Below are positions 1 to 9,278 of a stretch of DNA of 64,000 nt, piece after piece. The DNA comes from Alloacidobacterium sp035547425 (GTDB lineage: Bacteria > Acidobacteriota > Terriglobia > Terriglobales > Acidobacteriaceae), in NCBI GenBank assembly GCA_035547425.1, contig DASZUU010000036.1, positions 93,857 through 157,856 on the forward strand, read 5' to 3'. The notes under the pieces are model-generated. The model was given only the letters and a program-made list of their open reading frames with translations. It did not search any database and was not told the origin of the DNA. The position numbers and the translations under genes are program-made. Each line of letters opens with the position of its first letter. The stretch's first letter is position 1.

Positions 1-1115
1 CAGCAAGCCCGTATATCAAAACAATACTTGTTCATACTGGCCAACATTATGATTATGCGCTATCCGATGTTTTTTTTGAGCAATTAGGCATGCGAGCACC
101 GGACTACAATCTCGAAGTTGGTTCCGGCACACATCATAGCCAAACGGCTGCCGTAATGGAACGATTCGGGGAGCTAGTTACCTACAGGCGTCCGGATTTG
201 ATCGTAGTTGCAGGAGATGTTAATTCAACTTTGGCCTGCGCTCTGGTGGGAGCAAAAGAAATGATTCCTGTCGCTCATGTGGAGTCAGGTCTTCGCAGCT
301 TCGATCGTTCTATGCCAGAAGAGATCAATAGGGTCATGACAGATTCCATTTCTGAGCTGCTTTTTACTACCGAAGAGGCTGCAAATGAGAATTTGAAGCG
401 CGAGGGTATTCCGGATGATAAGGTGCATTTTGTCGGAAACACCATGATCGATTCTTTGGCGCGTTCCCTAGAAATGGCTCGACAATCCCCTGTTAAACGG
501 CAAATGAATCTTCGCTCGAAAAAATATGTAGTGTTGACACTACATCGTCCTGCCAATGTTGATAACCCTGTTCGTTTGGCCGAAACCCTCGAAGCGATTT
601 CTGAAATTGCGCGGGAGATTCCTGTCATTTTTCCTATGCATCCTCGAACTAAAGCCAAGATACAAGCATCTGGTTTTCACGGAATGAGAGATTGGCATGA
701 AGGAGCGATAGAAGCAGGTATCTTTTCTATGCCGCCTGCTTCATATTTTGACTTTATAGGTTTGGTGGATGATGCAGCCTTTGTTATTACTGATTCCGGA
801 GGGCTGCAGGAAGAAACGACCTATCTTGGGGTAAAGTGCCTGACCTTTCGAGATAACACTGAGCGTCCGATTACCGCATCTTGCGGAACTAATTTCCTAG
901 TGGGAACAGATCCCAAGAGTTTGCTGATACACGCGCGCGCCGCTCTGCAGAGCACAGAGCAGAATCACACAGAGGATCGTATTCTTCCTCCACTATGGGA
1001 TGGAAAAACTGCAGATCGGATTACTCGTGTAATTGAAGAGTTTCTGTTTCGCAGAAACGTGGAAAACATGTCTGAAATGTCCAGTAAATCACTCATACAA
1101 GCTGTTCAGGTGTAG
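1..1115 (+). CDS. wecB: UDP-N-acetylglucosamine 2-epimerase (non-hydrolysing), 5' end cut by window edge
   Basis: The reading frame is open from base 3, well upstream of the first internal ATG at 90, so the gene begins outside the window; I estimate about 25 residues are missing. The visible part carries the family signatures in order: VHTGQHYD near the edge, GDVNST, HVESGLRSFDRSMPEEINR, and DSGGLQEE followed by a conserved TERPIT-like segment. The enzyme interconverts UDP-GlcNAc and UDP-ManNAc in the cytoplasm and supplies ManNAc-type precursors for surface polysaccharides. It heads the visible part of a co-directional polysaccharide cluster; the next gene starts about 50 bases downstream. 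Family assignment is firm; the exact sugar made for this polymer is inferred. Confidence 0.95.
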   Translation, partial: ASPYIKTILVHTGQHYDYALSDVFFEQLGMRAPDYNLEVGSGTHHSQTAAVMERFGELVTYRRPDLIVVAGDVNSTLACALVGAKEMIPVAHVESGLRSFDRSMPEEINRVMTDSISELLFTTEEAANENLKREGIPDDKVHFVGNTMIDSLARSLEMARQSPVKRQMNLRSKKYVVLTLHRPANVDNPVRLAETLEAISEIAREIPVIFPMHPRTKAKIQASGFHGMRDWHEGAIEAGIFSMPPASYFDFIGLVDDAAFVITDSGGLQEETTYLGVKCLTFRDNTERPITASCGTNFLVGTDPKSLLIHARAALQSTEQNHTEDRILPPLWDGKTADRITRVIEEFLFRRNVENMSEMSSKSLIQAVQV

Positions 1116-1166
1116 TGCGAACGAAGCGCCATTAAAAAATATCACCTATTAAAACCAGGTAAATAC

Positions 1167-2984
1167 ATGCCAGGAATTGTTGGGCTTATCACTAAGTTAC
1201 CGCGGGAACGTGCTCACGCAGAACTTGTCAGTATGCTATCGGCGATTCATCATGATTGCGCACATATTGCAGGTACGTGGGAAGACGAAAGCCTCGGGGT
1301 TTATGTTGCCTGGACAGCACGAAAAGGCTCGTTTGCGGAAAAAATGCCTGTGAGCAATGAAAATGAGGACCTCGTTCTCGTTTACTCGGGAGAAGATTTT
1401 CCTGCGCCAGAGTTGGTGACGCAACTGAAAGAGCGAGGTCACTCTATTCGTAGTGGAAGAGCTGATTACCTTGTGCATCAAGCAGAAGAAGACCCCGAAT
1501 TTATAAAAAAGCTAAATGGCAGGTTTCATGGGGTTCTCTCAAACTTTGCGACTGGCGAGAGCACACTTTTTAATGATCGTTATGGAATGCACAGGATCTA
1601 TTACCACGAGGCAGAGGAAGCGTTTTATTTTGCAGCAGAGGCTAAGGCTATCTTAAAAGTGAGGCCGGAACTTAGAACCACTGATCCGCAAGGGTTAGCA
1701 GAGTTCATCAGTTGCGGTTGCACGTTGGAAAATAGAACGATTTTTAAAGATGTGTATGTGCTTCCGCCAGCTTCGGCATGGACATTTCAACGCGGAACAA
1801 TAAAACAAAAGAATGTTTATTTCCGAGCTTCTGAGTGGGAAGGCCAACCAGTTCTTGATGATGAGTCATATTATGCGCGTCTGCGTGAGGTGTTTTCACG
1901 TAACCTGCCCCGTTATTTCTCAGGCACTGAGCAGATAGGTGTTTCACTGACTGGCGGGCTTGACACCAGAATGATTATGTCGTGGCATAAAGCTCCTTCT
2001 GGATCACTTCCGTGTTATTCCTTCGGTGGAATGTTTCATGATTGCCAGGATGTAAATATAGCCAAGCGGGTAGCACATGCCTGCGGGCAAAAGCACCAGG
2101 TCATTCCGGTAGGAAAAGAATTCCTGGCACAATTTCCGCAACATGCAGAACGCACAGTCTTTCTCACAGATGGTTGCGCAGAGGTGAAACAAACGCCTGA
2201 TCTTTATGTGAACAAAATAGCTGCACAAATAGGGCCTGTACGCATGAGCGGCAATTATGGCGGCGAGGTCCTCCGACGCGTACGCGCGTTCAAACCCGTC
2301 GATTTTCCTGGGCTATTTCACGCAGATATCAGTTCCCATTTACAGAAAGCCAAAGAGACGTATCACTCACTTATTCAGGGACACCCGCTGTCGTTTTCTG
2401 TATTTCGTCAAGCCCCATGGCATCACTACAGTTTACTTAGCCTTGAGCAAAGCCAGTTGTCGCTACGTTCACCTTATTTAGACAATGAATTTGTACAGAC
2501 AGTGTTTCAGGCGCCGCCGTCTGCTCTTTCAAGTAACGATGTGTCATTGAGATTAATCAAGGATGGCAATAAATCGCTTCGGCGTATCAGGACAGACCGT
2601 GGGCTCGGGGGGAACCTTCCGGAATTTATTGCTATGGCGAAGCGTGCTTATCTCGAATTCACATTTAAAGCCGAGTATGCCTATGACTACGGCATGCCTC
2701 AATCGTTAGCCCGTATTGATCATGCACTATCCAGCCTACATATAGAGCGATTGTTTCTGGGAAGACATAAGTTCTATCACTTTCGCGTCTGGTATCGCGA
2801 TGCTCTCGCAAACTATGTACGGGAGATGCTGCTTGATTCCAGGAGCCTTTCACGTCCCTACGTGCAAAGGAAAAATATGGAGGCTATGGTGAAAGGGCAT
2901 CTTAAAGGAGATAGAAACTATACGGCTGCAATACATAAACTCCTGACGTTGGAGCACACCCACAGGCTATTTGTCGACGCATAA
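1167..2984 (+). CDS. Asparagine-synthetase-like protein lacking the glutaminase cysteine
   Basis: This 605-residue protein has the two-domain layout of class-B asparagine synthetases: an N-terminal Ntn-type glutaminase fold (about 1-200) and an ATP-pyrophosphatase/synthetase domain. It starts Met-Pro-Gly where active enzymes have Met-Cys-Gly, so the catalytic cysteine is absent and glutamine hydrolysis is not expected. The PP-loop, normally SGGxDS, reads TGGLDTR at residues 262-268, keeping the glycines and Asp. Family members of this kind in exopolysaccharide clusters are thought to form amide bonds using free ammonia or an amine; that is inference here. The following membrane gene starts 3 bases after its stop, which implies one transcript. 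Asparagine biosynthesis proper is unlikely. Confidence 0.85.
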   Translation: MPGIVGLITKLPRERAHAELVSMLSAIHHDCAHIAGTWEDESLGVYVAWTARKGSFAEKMPVSNENEDLVLVYSGEDFPAPELVTQLKERGHSIRSGRADYLVHQAEEDPEFIKKLNGRFHGVLSNFATGESTLFNDRYGMHRIYYHEAEEAFYFAAEAKAILKVRPELRTTDPQGLAEFISCGCTLENRTIFKDVYVLPPASAWTFQRGTIKQKNVYFRASEWEGQPVLDDESYYARLREVFSRNLPRYFSGTEQIGVSLTGGLDTRMIMSWHKAPSGSLPCYSFGGMFHDCQDVNIAKRVAHACGQKHQVIPVGKEFLAQFPQHAERTVFLTDGCAEVKQTPDLYVNKIAAQIGPVRMSGNYGGEVLRRVRAFKPVDFPGLFHADISSHLQKAKETYHSLIQGHPLSFSVFRQAPWHHYSLLSLEQSQLSLRSPYLDNEFVQTVFQAPPSALSSNDVSLRLIKDGNKSLRRIRTDRGLGGNLPEFIAMAKRAYLEFTFKAEYAYDYGMPQSLARIDHALSSLHIERLFLGRHKFYHFRVWYRDALANYVREMLLDSRSLSRPYVQRKNMEAMVKGHLKGDRNYTAAIHKLLTLEHTHRLFVDA

Positions 2985-2986
2985 TA

Positions 2987-4405
2987 ATGAACCAACGACT
3001 CGCTACGATCGTTTATGTCGCCTTTATTGCTGGTCTGTTTTATATGGATCGCGACACTAAAGTGCGGACATCGAAAGCATTATGGATTTCAGTACTGTGG
3101 CTGATGATTGTGGGTTCCCGCCCTATATCTACATGGTTTGATATGGGCCCTACAATCTCGCAGGGTCCTGTTGGCACGGAGGGAAGTCCGCTGGATGCTG
3201 CGATATTTGCGATATTGATCGTTGCAGCTCTCGTCGCAATTGGAATGAGATGGGAAAAAGTTGTCAGCTTTGTACGCGGGAATATTCCAATCGTACTGTA
3301 TTTCATCTATGCCGGTCTAAGTATTGCGTGGTGCGATTATCCAGTTGTTGCTGCAAAACGATGGGTGAAGGCTGTAGCTGATTTCATAATGATTGTGATC
3401 GTGCTTACTGATCCGGAGCCGATCATTGCTATAAAACGGTACCTTGCTCGCGTAGGATATATCTTACTTCCGGTTTCAGTCTTATTTATTAAGTACTATC
3501 CTGATCTTGGGCGTGCTTACAATCCATGGACGTGGGAGCCCACTTACTGTGGAGTGACGACATTTAAGAATGAGCTAGGCATGATATGCCTGGTATGCGC
3601 GCTCGGAGCTCTATGGTTGTTTATGCGCGCTCTCGGCGATCGTAAGATGGATCATCGTATGTTGCATATGATTGCTACCGGCACAATTGTTTGCATGTCG
3701 GTTTGGCTCTTTATTACCGCAGATTCGATGACATCGTTTACCTGTTTTCTTATGGCAGGTACAGTGATCGTGATCACATCCAGGAAGGCGGTCGCTTCAA
3801 ATTATAAAATCATCCATCTTCTGGTTTGGAGCTTTGTAGCGCTTTCGTTGTTCGCCTTGTTTGGCGATTCCGGAGGCGGGATGGTTCACAGTTTAGGAAG
3901 AAATCCTACACTAACAGGACGCACGGCCATTTGGCAGGCAGTACTTTCCTTGCATACGAATCCGATCATTGGAACAGGATTTGAAAACTTCTGGTTGGGA
4001 TCACGGATGGAACGCATTTGGGATATCACCGCTCAACATATCCAGGAAGCTCATGACGGTTATCTGGAAGTTTATTTAAACCTTGGTTTTGTTGGGATAG
4101 CGTTGTTGGCGTCGATGATTGTCTCTGGCTATCGAAATGTTTTTTCTGTGTATCGTCGTAATGCGGATGCCGGCAGGATTCGTCTGGCACTTTTTACTGC
4201 CGGGATCATTTATAGCGTAACCGAGGCCGGATTTCGCATGATGAGCCCCATCTGGATTGGCTTTTTATTTGCCATCACGTATGTTCCTCCCGGATTCGAG
4301 CAGCCTAAGAAAAATCGAAGTAGAAAAAAGCTTGATCGTCGAGTGACGCCGCTATCGAAAAACATAAAAAGTGAACGGCTGATCCCTGAGCTTGTAGAGC
4401 CATAA
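2987..4405 (+). CDS. O-antigen polymerase/ligase-like membrane protein (Wzy_C family)
   Basis: This is a 472-residue polytopic inner-membrane protein with around ten hydrophobic segments. A Wzy_C-type region lies around residues 305-385: GR..IW, then NPIIGTGFENFW, a conserved His in the EAHDGYLEVYLNLGF stretch, and following membrane helices. Proteins of this type either polymerise lipid-linked repeat units in the periplasm or ligate the polymer to an acceptor. With a Wzx-like flippase at the far end of the cluster, polymerase is the more economical reading, but sequence alone does not separate polymerase from ligase. The C-terminal 40 residues are basic and probably cytoplasmic. The start is 3 bases after the previous gene. 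Confidence 0.85.
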   Translation: MNQRLATIVYVAFIAGLFYMDRDTKVRTSKALWISVLWLMIVGSRPISTWFDMGPTISQGPVGTEGSPLDAAIFAILIVAALVAIGMRWEKVVSFVRGNIPIVLYFIYAGLSIAWCDYPVVAAKRWVKAVADFIMIVIVLTDPEPIIAIKRYLARVGYILLPVSVLFIKYYPDLGRAYNPWTWEPTYCGVTTFKNELGMICLVCALGALWLFMRALGDRKMDHRMLHMIATGTIVCMSVWLFITADSMTSFTCFLMAGTVIVITSRKAVASNYKIIHLLVWSFVALSLFALFGDSGGGMVHSLGRNPTLTGRTAIWQAVLSLHTNPIIGTGFENFWLGSRMERIWDITAQHIQEAHDGYLEVYLNLGFVGIALLASMIVSGYRNVFSVYRRNADAGRIRLALFTAGIIYSVTEAGFRMMSPIWIGFLFAITYVPPGFEQPKKNRSRKKLDRRVTPLSKNIKSERLIPELVEP

Positions 4406-4453
4406 CTACACGAGCAGAAATCTACGCATTATTCATAAATAAGCGAAAAGGTT

Positions 4454-5722
4454 ATGACACAAGCAAGCACTTCATCACATGCTCCTCATGAAGTAGCTAT
4501 TATCGGAGCAGGTCCATATGGTCTTTCTCTGGCAGCGCATCTGCAAGCCGCAGGCATATCGTTTCGCATTTTCGGCGCGCCTATGAGTGCGTGGTCCGAG
4601 CAGATGCCAAAAGGAATGCACCTAAAATCAGAAGGCTTTGCATCATCATTGTCAGATCCCAAAGCACAATTTACGCTGGCGAGCTATTGCCGACAGAATG
4701 GATTGCCTTATCAGGAAACCGGCTTACCTGTGCCGTTAGAGACGTTCGTTTCTTATGGCGTTGCTTTTCAGAAGAGATATATACCTAACCTTGAAAATAA
4801 GAAAGTGCTATCTGTACAGAAAGTACAGGAAGGATTTCGACTGCAACTGGATGATGGCACAACCATGCTGGCCCACAAAGTAGTTATGGCAGTTGGGATA
4901 AGTCAGTTCAAGCAGATTCCCAATGTATTTTCCGGACTTCCGGAGCAATTGATCACCCATAGCTCAGCGCACAATAATCTTGAGAAATTTAACGGGTTTC
5001 GTGTCGCAATAGTCGGTGGCGGTGCCTCGGCTCTTGATCTTGCTGCATTACTTCATGAAGCAGGAGCGCATGTGGATGTGATTGTCCGCAGCTCCGCCAT
5101 TCGTTTTCATGATCCACCGCAACCTCGATCTTTGGTACAGAGAATTATTAATCCTGTAACCGGGCTGGGTGTAGGTAGAAAGCTTTTCTTTTACACACAT
5201 GCTCCGCTGTTATTTCGACTGCTTCCTCCTGAAATGAGAATCGATCTTGTTCGTAAAACACTTGGACCGGCTCCAGGATGGTTTATTAAAGATCGTGTCG
5301 TCGGTAAAGTGGCGTTACATCTGAATACGTCCGTTACTCTTGCAACTACCCGGAATGGTTATGTAAATCTTCAACTGACAGATGGAAAGGGAAATCGACA
5401 ATGCCTGGAAGCAGATCACGTGATTGCTGCTACAGGCTATCGTATCGACGTGCAGAAACTAAGCTTGCTTAGCCGCGATCTAGCGCAGAATATTTGCGTC
5501 ACTGACAAGGCTCCGGCATTATCGAGCAACTTTGAATCCTCAGTCCCCGGGCTCTACTTCGTAGGAGTTGCTGCCGCAAATACGTTCGGCCCGCTTATGC
5601 GTTTTGCATATGGAGCTCGGTTTACGGCCAGACGTCTTTCCAAACATCTTGCGAGTGCCGCGCGCCATCCATCGATCCAGTATCAAATTACCGGAGCCAA
5701 ACCTGCATTTGAACGCAGCTAA
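4454..5722 (+). CDS. FAD/NAD(P)-binding oxidoreductase (flavin monooxygenase-like)
   Basis: This 422-residue flavoprotein has two Rossmann nucleotide-binding motifs: GAGPYG at residues 18-23 for FAD and VGGGASALD near residue 190 for NAD(P)H. A late GLYFVGVAA segment is typical of the FAD-contacting C-terminal part of this fold. That arrangement matches the pyridine-nucleotide-disulfide/flavin-containing monooxygenase superfamily, which oxidises N, S or C centres of small molecules. No membrane segment or signal is present, so it is cytoplasmic. It is followed after 26 bases by an ATP-grasp gene, and the pair probably acts on one substrate that decorates the polysaccharide. The substrate cannot be read from the sequence. 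Confidence 0.85.
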   Translation: MTQASTSSHAPHEVAIIGAGPYGLSLAAHLQAAGISFRIFGAPMSAWSEQMPKGMHLKSEGFASSLSDPKAQFTLASYCRQNGLPYQETGLPVPLETFVSYGVAFQKRYIPNLENKKVLSVQKVQEGFRLQLDDGTTMLAHKVVMAVGISQFKQIPNVFSGLPEQLITHSSAHNNLEKFNGFRVAIVGGGASALDLAALLHEAGAHVDVIVRSSAIRFHDPPQPRSLVQRIINPVTGLGVGRKLFFYTHAPLLFRLLPPEMRIDLVRKTLGPAPGWFIKDRVVGKVALHLNTSVTLATTRNGYVNLQLTDGKGNRQCLEADHVIAATGYRIDVQKLSLLSRDLAQNICVTDKAPALSSNFESSVPGLYFVGVAAANTFGPLMRFAYGARFTARRLSKHLASAARHPSIQYQITGAKPAFERS

Positions 5723-5748
5723 GTTGTTTCTGCAAGCTCTGCACGATA

Positions 5749-7062
5749 ATGAATAAAAGCAATTACGATCTGAGGGGGCCTTTTTCCAAAGCTCTCAGAA
5801 TTTTATTAGTTGATACAAACCGTTGGCCGGTCACCGCGCGTCTGGCTATCAGGTTTTGTAGCCTGGGCTGTTCAGTTGCAGCAGTGTGTCCTATGCCGGG
5901 GCATCCAGTTGAAGCTGTACGCGGGATTCAGCAAGTATTTCCATACAGCGGAAGCTATCCCGTTCTGTCTTTAAAAAAAGCTATCCAAGAATTTAATCCG
6001 GATATTGTTGTTCCGTCATGTGATCGGAGTGTTCAGCACTTACACGAACTGCATCATTTGTCGAAAAAGCAAGGCAAGGCTGGAGAAAAGTTCACGTCAT
6101 TGATTGAATACTCACTTGGCCCAGCCGCGAGTTTCCAGCCTATTTCGTGTCGATATGAGTTGCTGTGTGCCGCTCGGAGCGAAGGTGTATTAGTTCCCGA
6201 TACAGTTCGTATCGACACTTTCGAAGACTTGAATCAGCTGATGGATGGATCATGGGTGATTAAGGCAGATGGTACATGGGGTGGGCGAGGTGTCAGAGTT
6301 GCTGACACATTGGACGATGCGAAGCGTTCTTTTCTTGAACTGACCCAGGCCCCGGGAGTCGTCAGCCTGGCTAAATGCCTTGTGCTTAACCGCAATCGCA
6401 ATTGGATATTACAGGATTGGAAGCGCCCGAGGCGCGCGGTAATTGCGCAGGCATTTATTTCCGGATCTCCGGCAAATTGTGCGGTTGTTTGCTGGGAAGG
6501 TAAATTGCTGGCTGGTGTTGCAGTCGAAGTCATCAGTACGCAGGATGCCAAAGGTCCCGCCACGGTGGTTGAAATCGTTCCTGGAAGTGCAATGCTTGAT
6601 GCTGCCGCCAAGATTGCTAAACATTTCCATCTCTCTGGTTTTTTTGGCCTGGACTTTATGATCGATAACACTACAGGCGCAACTTACCTTATCGAGATGA
6701 ATCCACGCTGCACGCCGCCATGTCCTCTAAACCTGGATTATGAACGCGATCTTGTTTCCGCTTTCGTGAGCCAGCTTACAGGTCAACGGCCAGCTTATAG
6801 CTGTGCAACGATTGAAGAAAATACGATTGCATATTTTCCGGCGGCTTTTACTGCACAATCTGCGTTTCCAGAGGAGCACGCAACGGGACCTATATATAAG
6901 GATGTCCCTCACGGAGAGCCGGAATTGATTCATCAGCTTCTTCATCCCTGGTCGGAAAGAAGTGTAATCGGAAGATGGGTGGATATAATTCGACGCAATC
7001 GATTATGGAATACCAAGCAAGAAAGAAGGCCATTAAAAAGTATTCCAGCCGTAAAGATGTAA
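5749..7062 (+). CDS. ATP-grasp domain ligase
   Basis: This 437-residue cytoplasmic protein has an N-terminal Rossmann-like preATP-grasp region (about 1-120) and an ATP-grasp core. Visible signatures are the lysine and glycine-rich loop WVIKADGTWGGRGVRV (about 165-185), a middle strand IAQAFISG, and the metal-binding segment FFGLDFM...YLIEMNPRCTPP (about 300-325), where Glu and Asn normally bind magnesium. ATP-grasp enzymes activate a carboxylate as acyl phosphate and join it to an amine or thiol. Placed in a polysaccharide cluster beside an AsnB-like protein, it could attach an amino acid or make an amide on a sugar acid; this is inference. A carbamoyl-phosphate-synthase role is unlikely because there is only one ATP-grasp unit. 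Confidence 0.85.
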   Translation: MNKSNYDLRGPFSKALRILLVDTNRWPVTARLAIRFCSLGCSVAAVCPMPGHPVEAVRGIQQVFPYSGSYPVLSLKKAIQEFNPDIVVPSCDRSVQHLHELHHLSKKQGKAGEKFTSLIEYSLGPAASFQPISCRYELLCAARSEGVLVPDTVRIDTFEDLNQLMDGSWVIKADGTWGGRGVRVADTLDDAKRSFLELTQAPGVVSLAKCLVLNRNRNWILQDWKRPRRAVIAQAFISGSPANCAVVCWEGKLLAGVAVEVISTQDAKGPATVVEIVPGSAMLDAAAKIAKHFHLSGFFGLDFMIDNTTGATYLIEMNPRCTPPCPLNLDYERDLVSAFVSQLTGQRPAYSCATIEENTIAYFPAAFTAQSAFPEEHATGPIYKDVPHGEPELIHQLLHPWSERSVIGRWVDIIRRNRLWNTKQERRPLKSIPAVKM

Positions 7063-7117
7063 ATGTTATTCATTTGCAGACAGGCTTTGAATCTGCCTTC
7101 TTCTACAAAAATTAATA

Positions 7118-7147
7118 TTGTACGGAATTTAGAAGACCTAATATACT
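7118..7147 (+). promoter_or_regulatory. Candidate sigma-70 promoter for the beta-helix gene
   Basis: TTGTAC (7118-7123) and TATACT (7142-7147) are separated by 18 bases and match sigma-70 boxes fairly well. They lie in a 219-base gap that breaks the tight spacing of the preceding genes. The transcript would have an untranslated leader of about 125 bases before the ATG at 7282, whose own Shine-Dalgarno is the GAGGA just upstream. No known riboswitch was recognised in that leader. Confidence 0.4.
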
Positions 7148-7281
7148 GAATTTATCGCCATAAGAATTGCCGACGATCTTTATCGCCGGATCGCTTACTC
7201 AATCACGGCTTCCTGGAACAAGGCCCGCTCCGTTCAAATAATGCACAGGGTCGAGGAGGGGAGGGAGACGGATGAGGATTT

Positions 7282-9174
7282 ATGAAACACAGCACGACTG
7301 TAGTGCTTTTCTTGTTATTGGCTGTATTTTCAGTTTTCAGTGAAGCTCAGTCATGGTCACCCATTTTAAATAACAGTCAGGCAATCGCCTGGACTAATTC
7401 CGGGGTAGGTGGCATTCCCGCTCGTACTACAAATTGCGCCACTCTTACTTCCTCAGCCACAGTTTCGCAAATAAATTCAGCTCTGGCATCTTGTCCAAGC
7501 GGCCAGACAGTGTATTTATCTGCGGGCACGTATTCAATTACCGGAACAATTAATGTTCCTTCGAATGTGACGTTACGAGGCGCAGGCGCCGACTCTACTA
7601 TCCTGAATGCCACGGGTTCGGGTGGGAATGTTATTAGCCTCGGTTCAGGGTACGTTTCTTATAATCCAATCAATATTGTCGGTGGAACAGGCGCAGGGTC
7701 TACCAGCATTACTTTGAGTAGTGCATCCGGAGTCTCAGTAGGCATGTATCTTGTAATTGCTGAGACAAACAACTCCAGCTATGTAACTTCTTCAGGTAGC
7801 GAAGGAGAGTGCACCTGGTGCGATGGATGGACGAGTACAGGCAGCCTTGCTCGCGGGCAGATTGTTGCGGTAACCGGAGTAAGCGGGTCGACGGTTACAA
7901 TTTCTCCGGGACTTTATGGCGGTTATACGAATTCACCTATAGCTGTACCTTTTAATATGTCAGCGAACCATGCCGGCGTAGAGAATCTTCAGGTGTATGC
8001 GAATAACACTGGCTACTCTTCAAATTTTGGGCTTTCTGCGTGCGCTTATTGCTGGGTGAAGGGCGTTGAGTCTAACTATACGGATGGGGATCACGTTGAG
8101 GTGTATTGGGGCTACCGTGATGAAATACGTGACAGTTATTTTTCCAATGCGTATCTTCATTCACCTGGACAACACGATTCCGACATTCAGATTGCTCTCA
8201 AGACGAGCGCATCCTTAATCGAGAATAATATTGTGGAGCGAACCCATCAGGCAATCATGCTGGAATGGGGAGCTGCCGGGAATGTCATTTCCTATAACTA
8301 CACAATGGGTGAGTTCGATAACGGAGCTCCTAGTTTTGTTATTGGCGGTATTGATTTTCACGGCGCGCATCCACAATATAACTTGCTTGAAGGAAACGTT
8401 GTAACTGAGATTGAGCCGGATTCGATATGGGGATCTTCCAGTCATACGACGGCTTATCGCAACTGGGTTGTGGGCACAAATCGCATCTGCAGTCCATCGA
8501 GCGGACGCGGCACTGTTAATTGTTCTGGATCCAATGGCGTATATGGATATCAGGCAGCTCGCGCCATGCAGATATCTTATCTCTCAACTAAAAATAACTT
8601 TGTCGGAAATGTTGTAGGAAGCTCGCAAATGCAATCTCTTACAGCTTCCGGCACTCCTTTATCGCAGGTCGCCAGCGTTGAATATCCTGCTAGCAGAAGC
8701 TATGACTCAACTGCTTACGGTTGGTCTTTCGGTTACGGAGAAGTTAACGATGATGGTAGCGGAGATGGTTGCTCGGGAGGTAGTGCACCTTGCCACTTAG
8801 CCAAAACCTCTTCAACGGATTTACTTCACGGAAACTTCAACAGCATAGGTGGATTGACCGGATGGCTGACAGGCCTTACACAGTCTTTGCCGGCATCCTT
8901 TTACCTTTCCAGCAAACCAACTTGGTGGGGATCTACGCCTTTCCCGGCAACAGGACCTGATGTTACTGGAGGTAAGGGGCCTGGTGGTCACAGCTATGGG
9001 AATCCGGCACAGGTATGTTACACGACTGTGATGGGAGGTACAGACGGAGGAGCTGGTAGTCCATTGAAATTCAATGCAAGCAAATGCTATGGAGCAAGCA
9101 CGAGTACTCCCAGCACACCTGCCGCGGCTCCGGCTGCACCGCAAAAACTGAGTGGAACGGTTATACCCAGGTAA
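7282..9174 (+). CDS. Secreted right-handed beta-helix (pectate-lyase-like) protein
   Basis: This 630-residue protein has a clear signal peptide: a hydrophobic stretch at about residues 7-20, with likely cleavage near SEAQ. The mature part starts with a pectate-lyase-3-like segment (about 60-110: YLSAGTYSITGTINVPSNVTLRG) and continues with Ser/Thr/Gly/Asn-rich short strands (ENNIVE, SYNYTMG, NWVVG) typical of parallel beta-helix rungs. Cysteines are frequent, suggesting disulfides outside the cytoplasm. The C-terminus is a Pro/Ala/Ser-rich tail. Such proteins bind or cleave polysaccharides. In this cluster it may trim or bind the polymer being made, or act on environmental glycans. A specific lyase activity cannot be claimed. 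It has its own promoter candidate and terminator. Confidence 0.75.
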   Translation: MKHSTTVVLFLLLAVFSVFSEAQSWSPILNNSQAIAWTNSGVGGIPARTTNCATLTSSATVSQINSALASCPSGQTVYLSAGTYSITGTINVPSNVTLRGAGADSTILNATGSGGNVISLGSGYVSYNPINIVGGTGAGSTSITLSSASGVSVGMYLVIAETNNSSYVTSSGSEGECTWCDGWTSTGSLARGQIVAVTGVSGSTVTISPGLYGGYTNSPIAVPFNMSANHAGVENLQVYANNTGYSSNFGLSACAYCWVKGVESNYTDGDHVEVYWGYRDEIRDSYFSNAYLHSPGQHDSDIQIALKTSASLIENNIVERTHQAIMLEWGAAGNVISYNYTMGEFDNGAPSFVIGGIDFHGAHPQYNLLEGNVVTEIEPDSIWGSSSHTTAYRNWVVGTNRICSPSSGRGTVNCSGSNGVYGYQAARAMQISYLSTKNNFVGNVVGSSQMQSLTASGTPLSQVASVEYPASRSYDSTAYGWSFGYGEVNDDGSGDGCSGGSAPCHLAKTSSTDLLHGNFNSIGGLTGWLTGLTQSLPASFYLSSKPTWWGSTPFPATGPDVTGGKGPGGHSYGNPAQVCYTTVMGGTDGGAGSPLKFNASKCYGASTSTPSTPAAAPAAPQKLSGTVIPR

Positions 9175-9214
9175 TTAGCATTCATCGCTAGAGAACCTAC
9201 AATCTACAACCTAC

Positions 9215-9250
9215 AACTGAAGAGGGGAAGTAACTCCCTCTTCAGTTTTC
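9215..9250 (+). terminator. Intrinsic terminator after the beta-helix gene
   Basis: A perfect 12-bp stem (9215-9226 with 9236-9247) closes a 9-base loop and is followed by a T-rich run. With the promoter candidate at 7118 it makes the beta-helix gene a separate transcription unit inside the polysaccharide cluster. Confidence 0.8.
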
Positions 9251-9278
9251 TTCAAATTTTCCGTTATACTCTTAAAAA

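Noticed and set aside
7148..7281. Riboswitch in the beta-helix leader
   Set aside because: No conserved riboswitch core could be recognised; only short imperfect inverted repeats are present.
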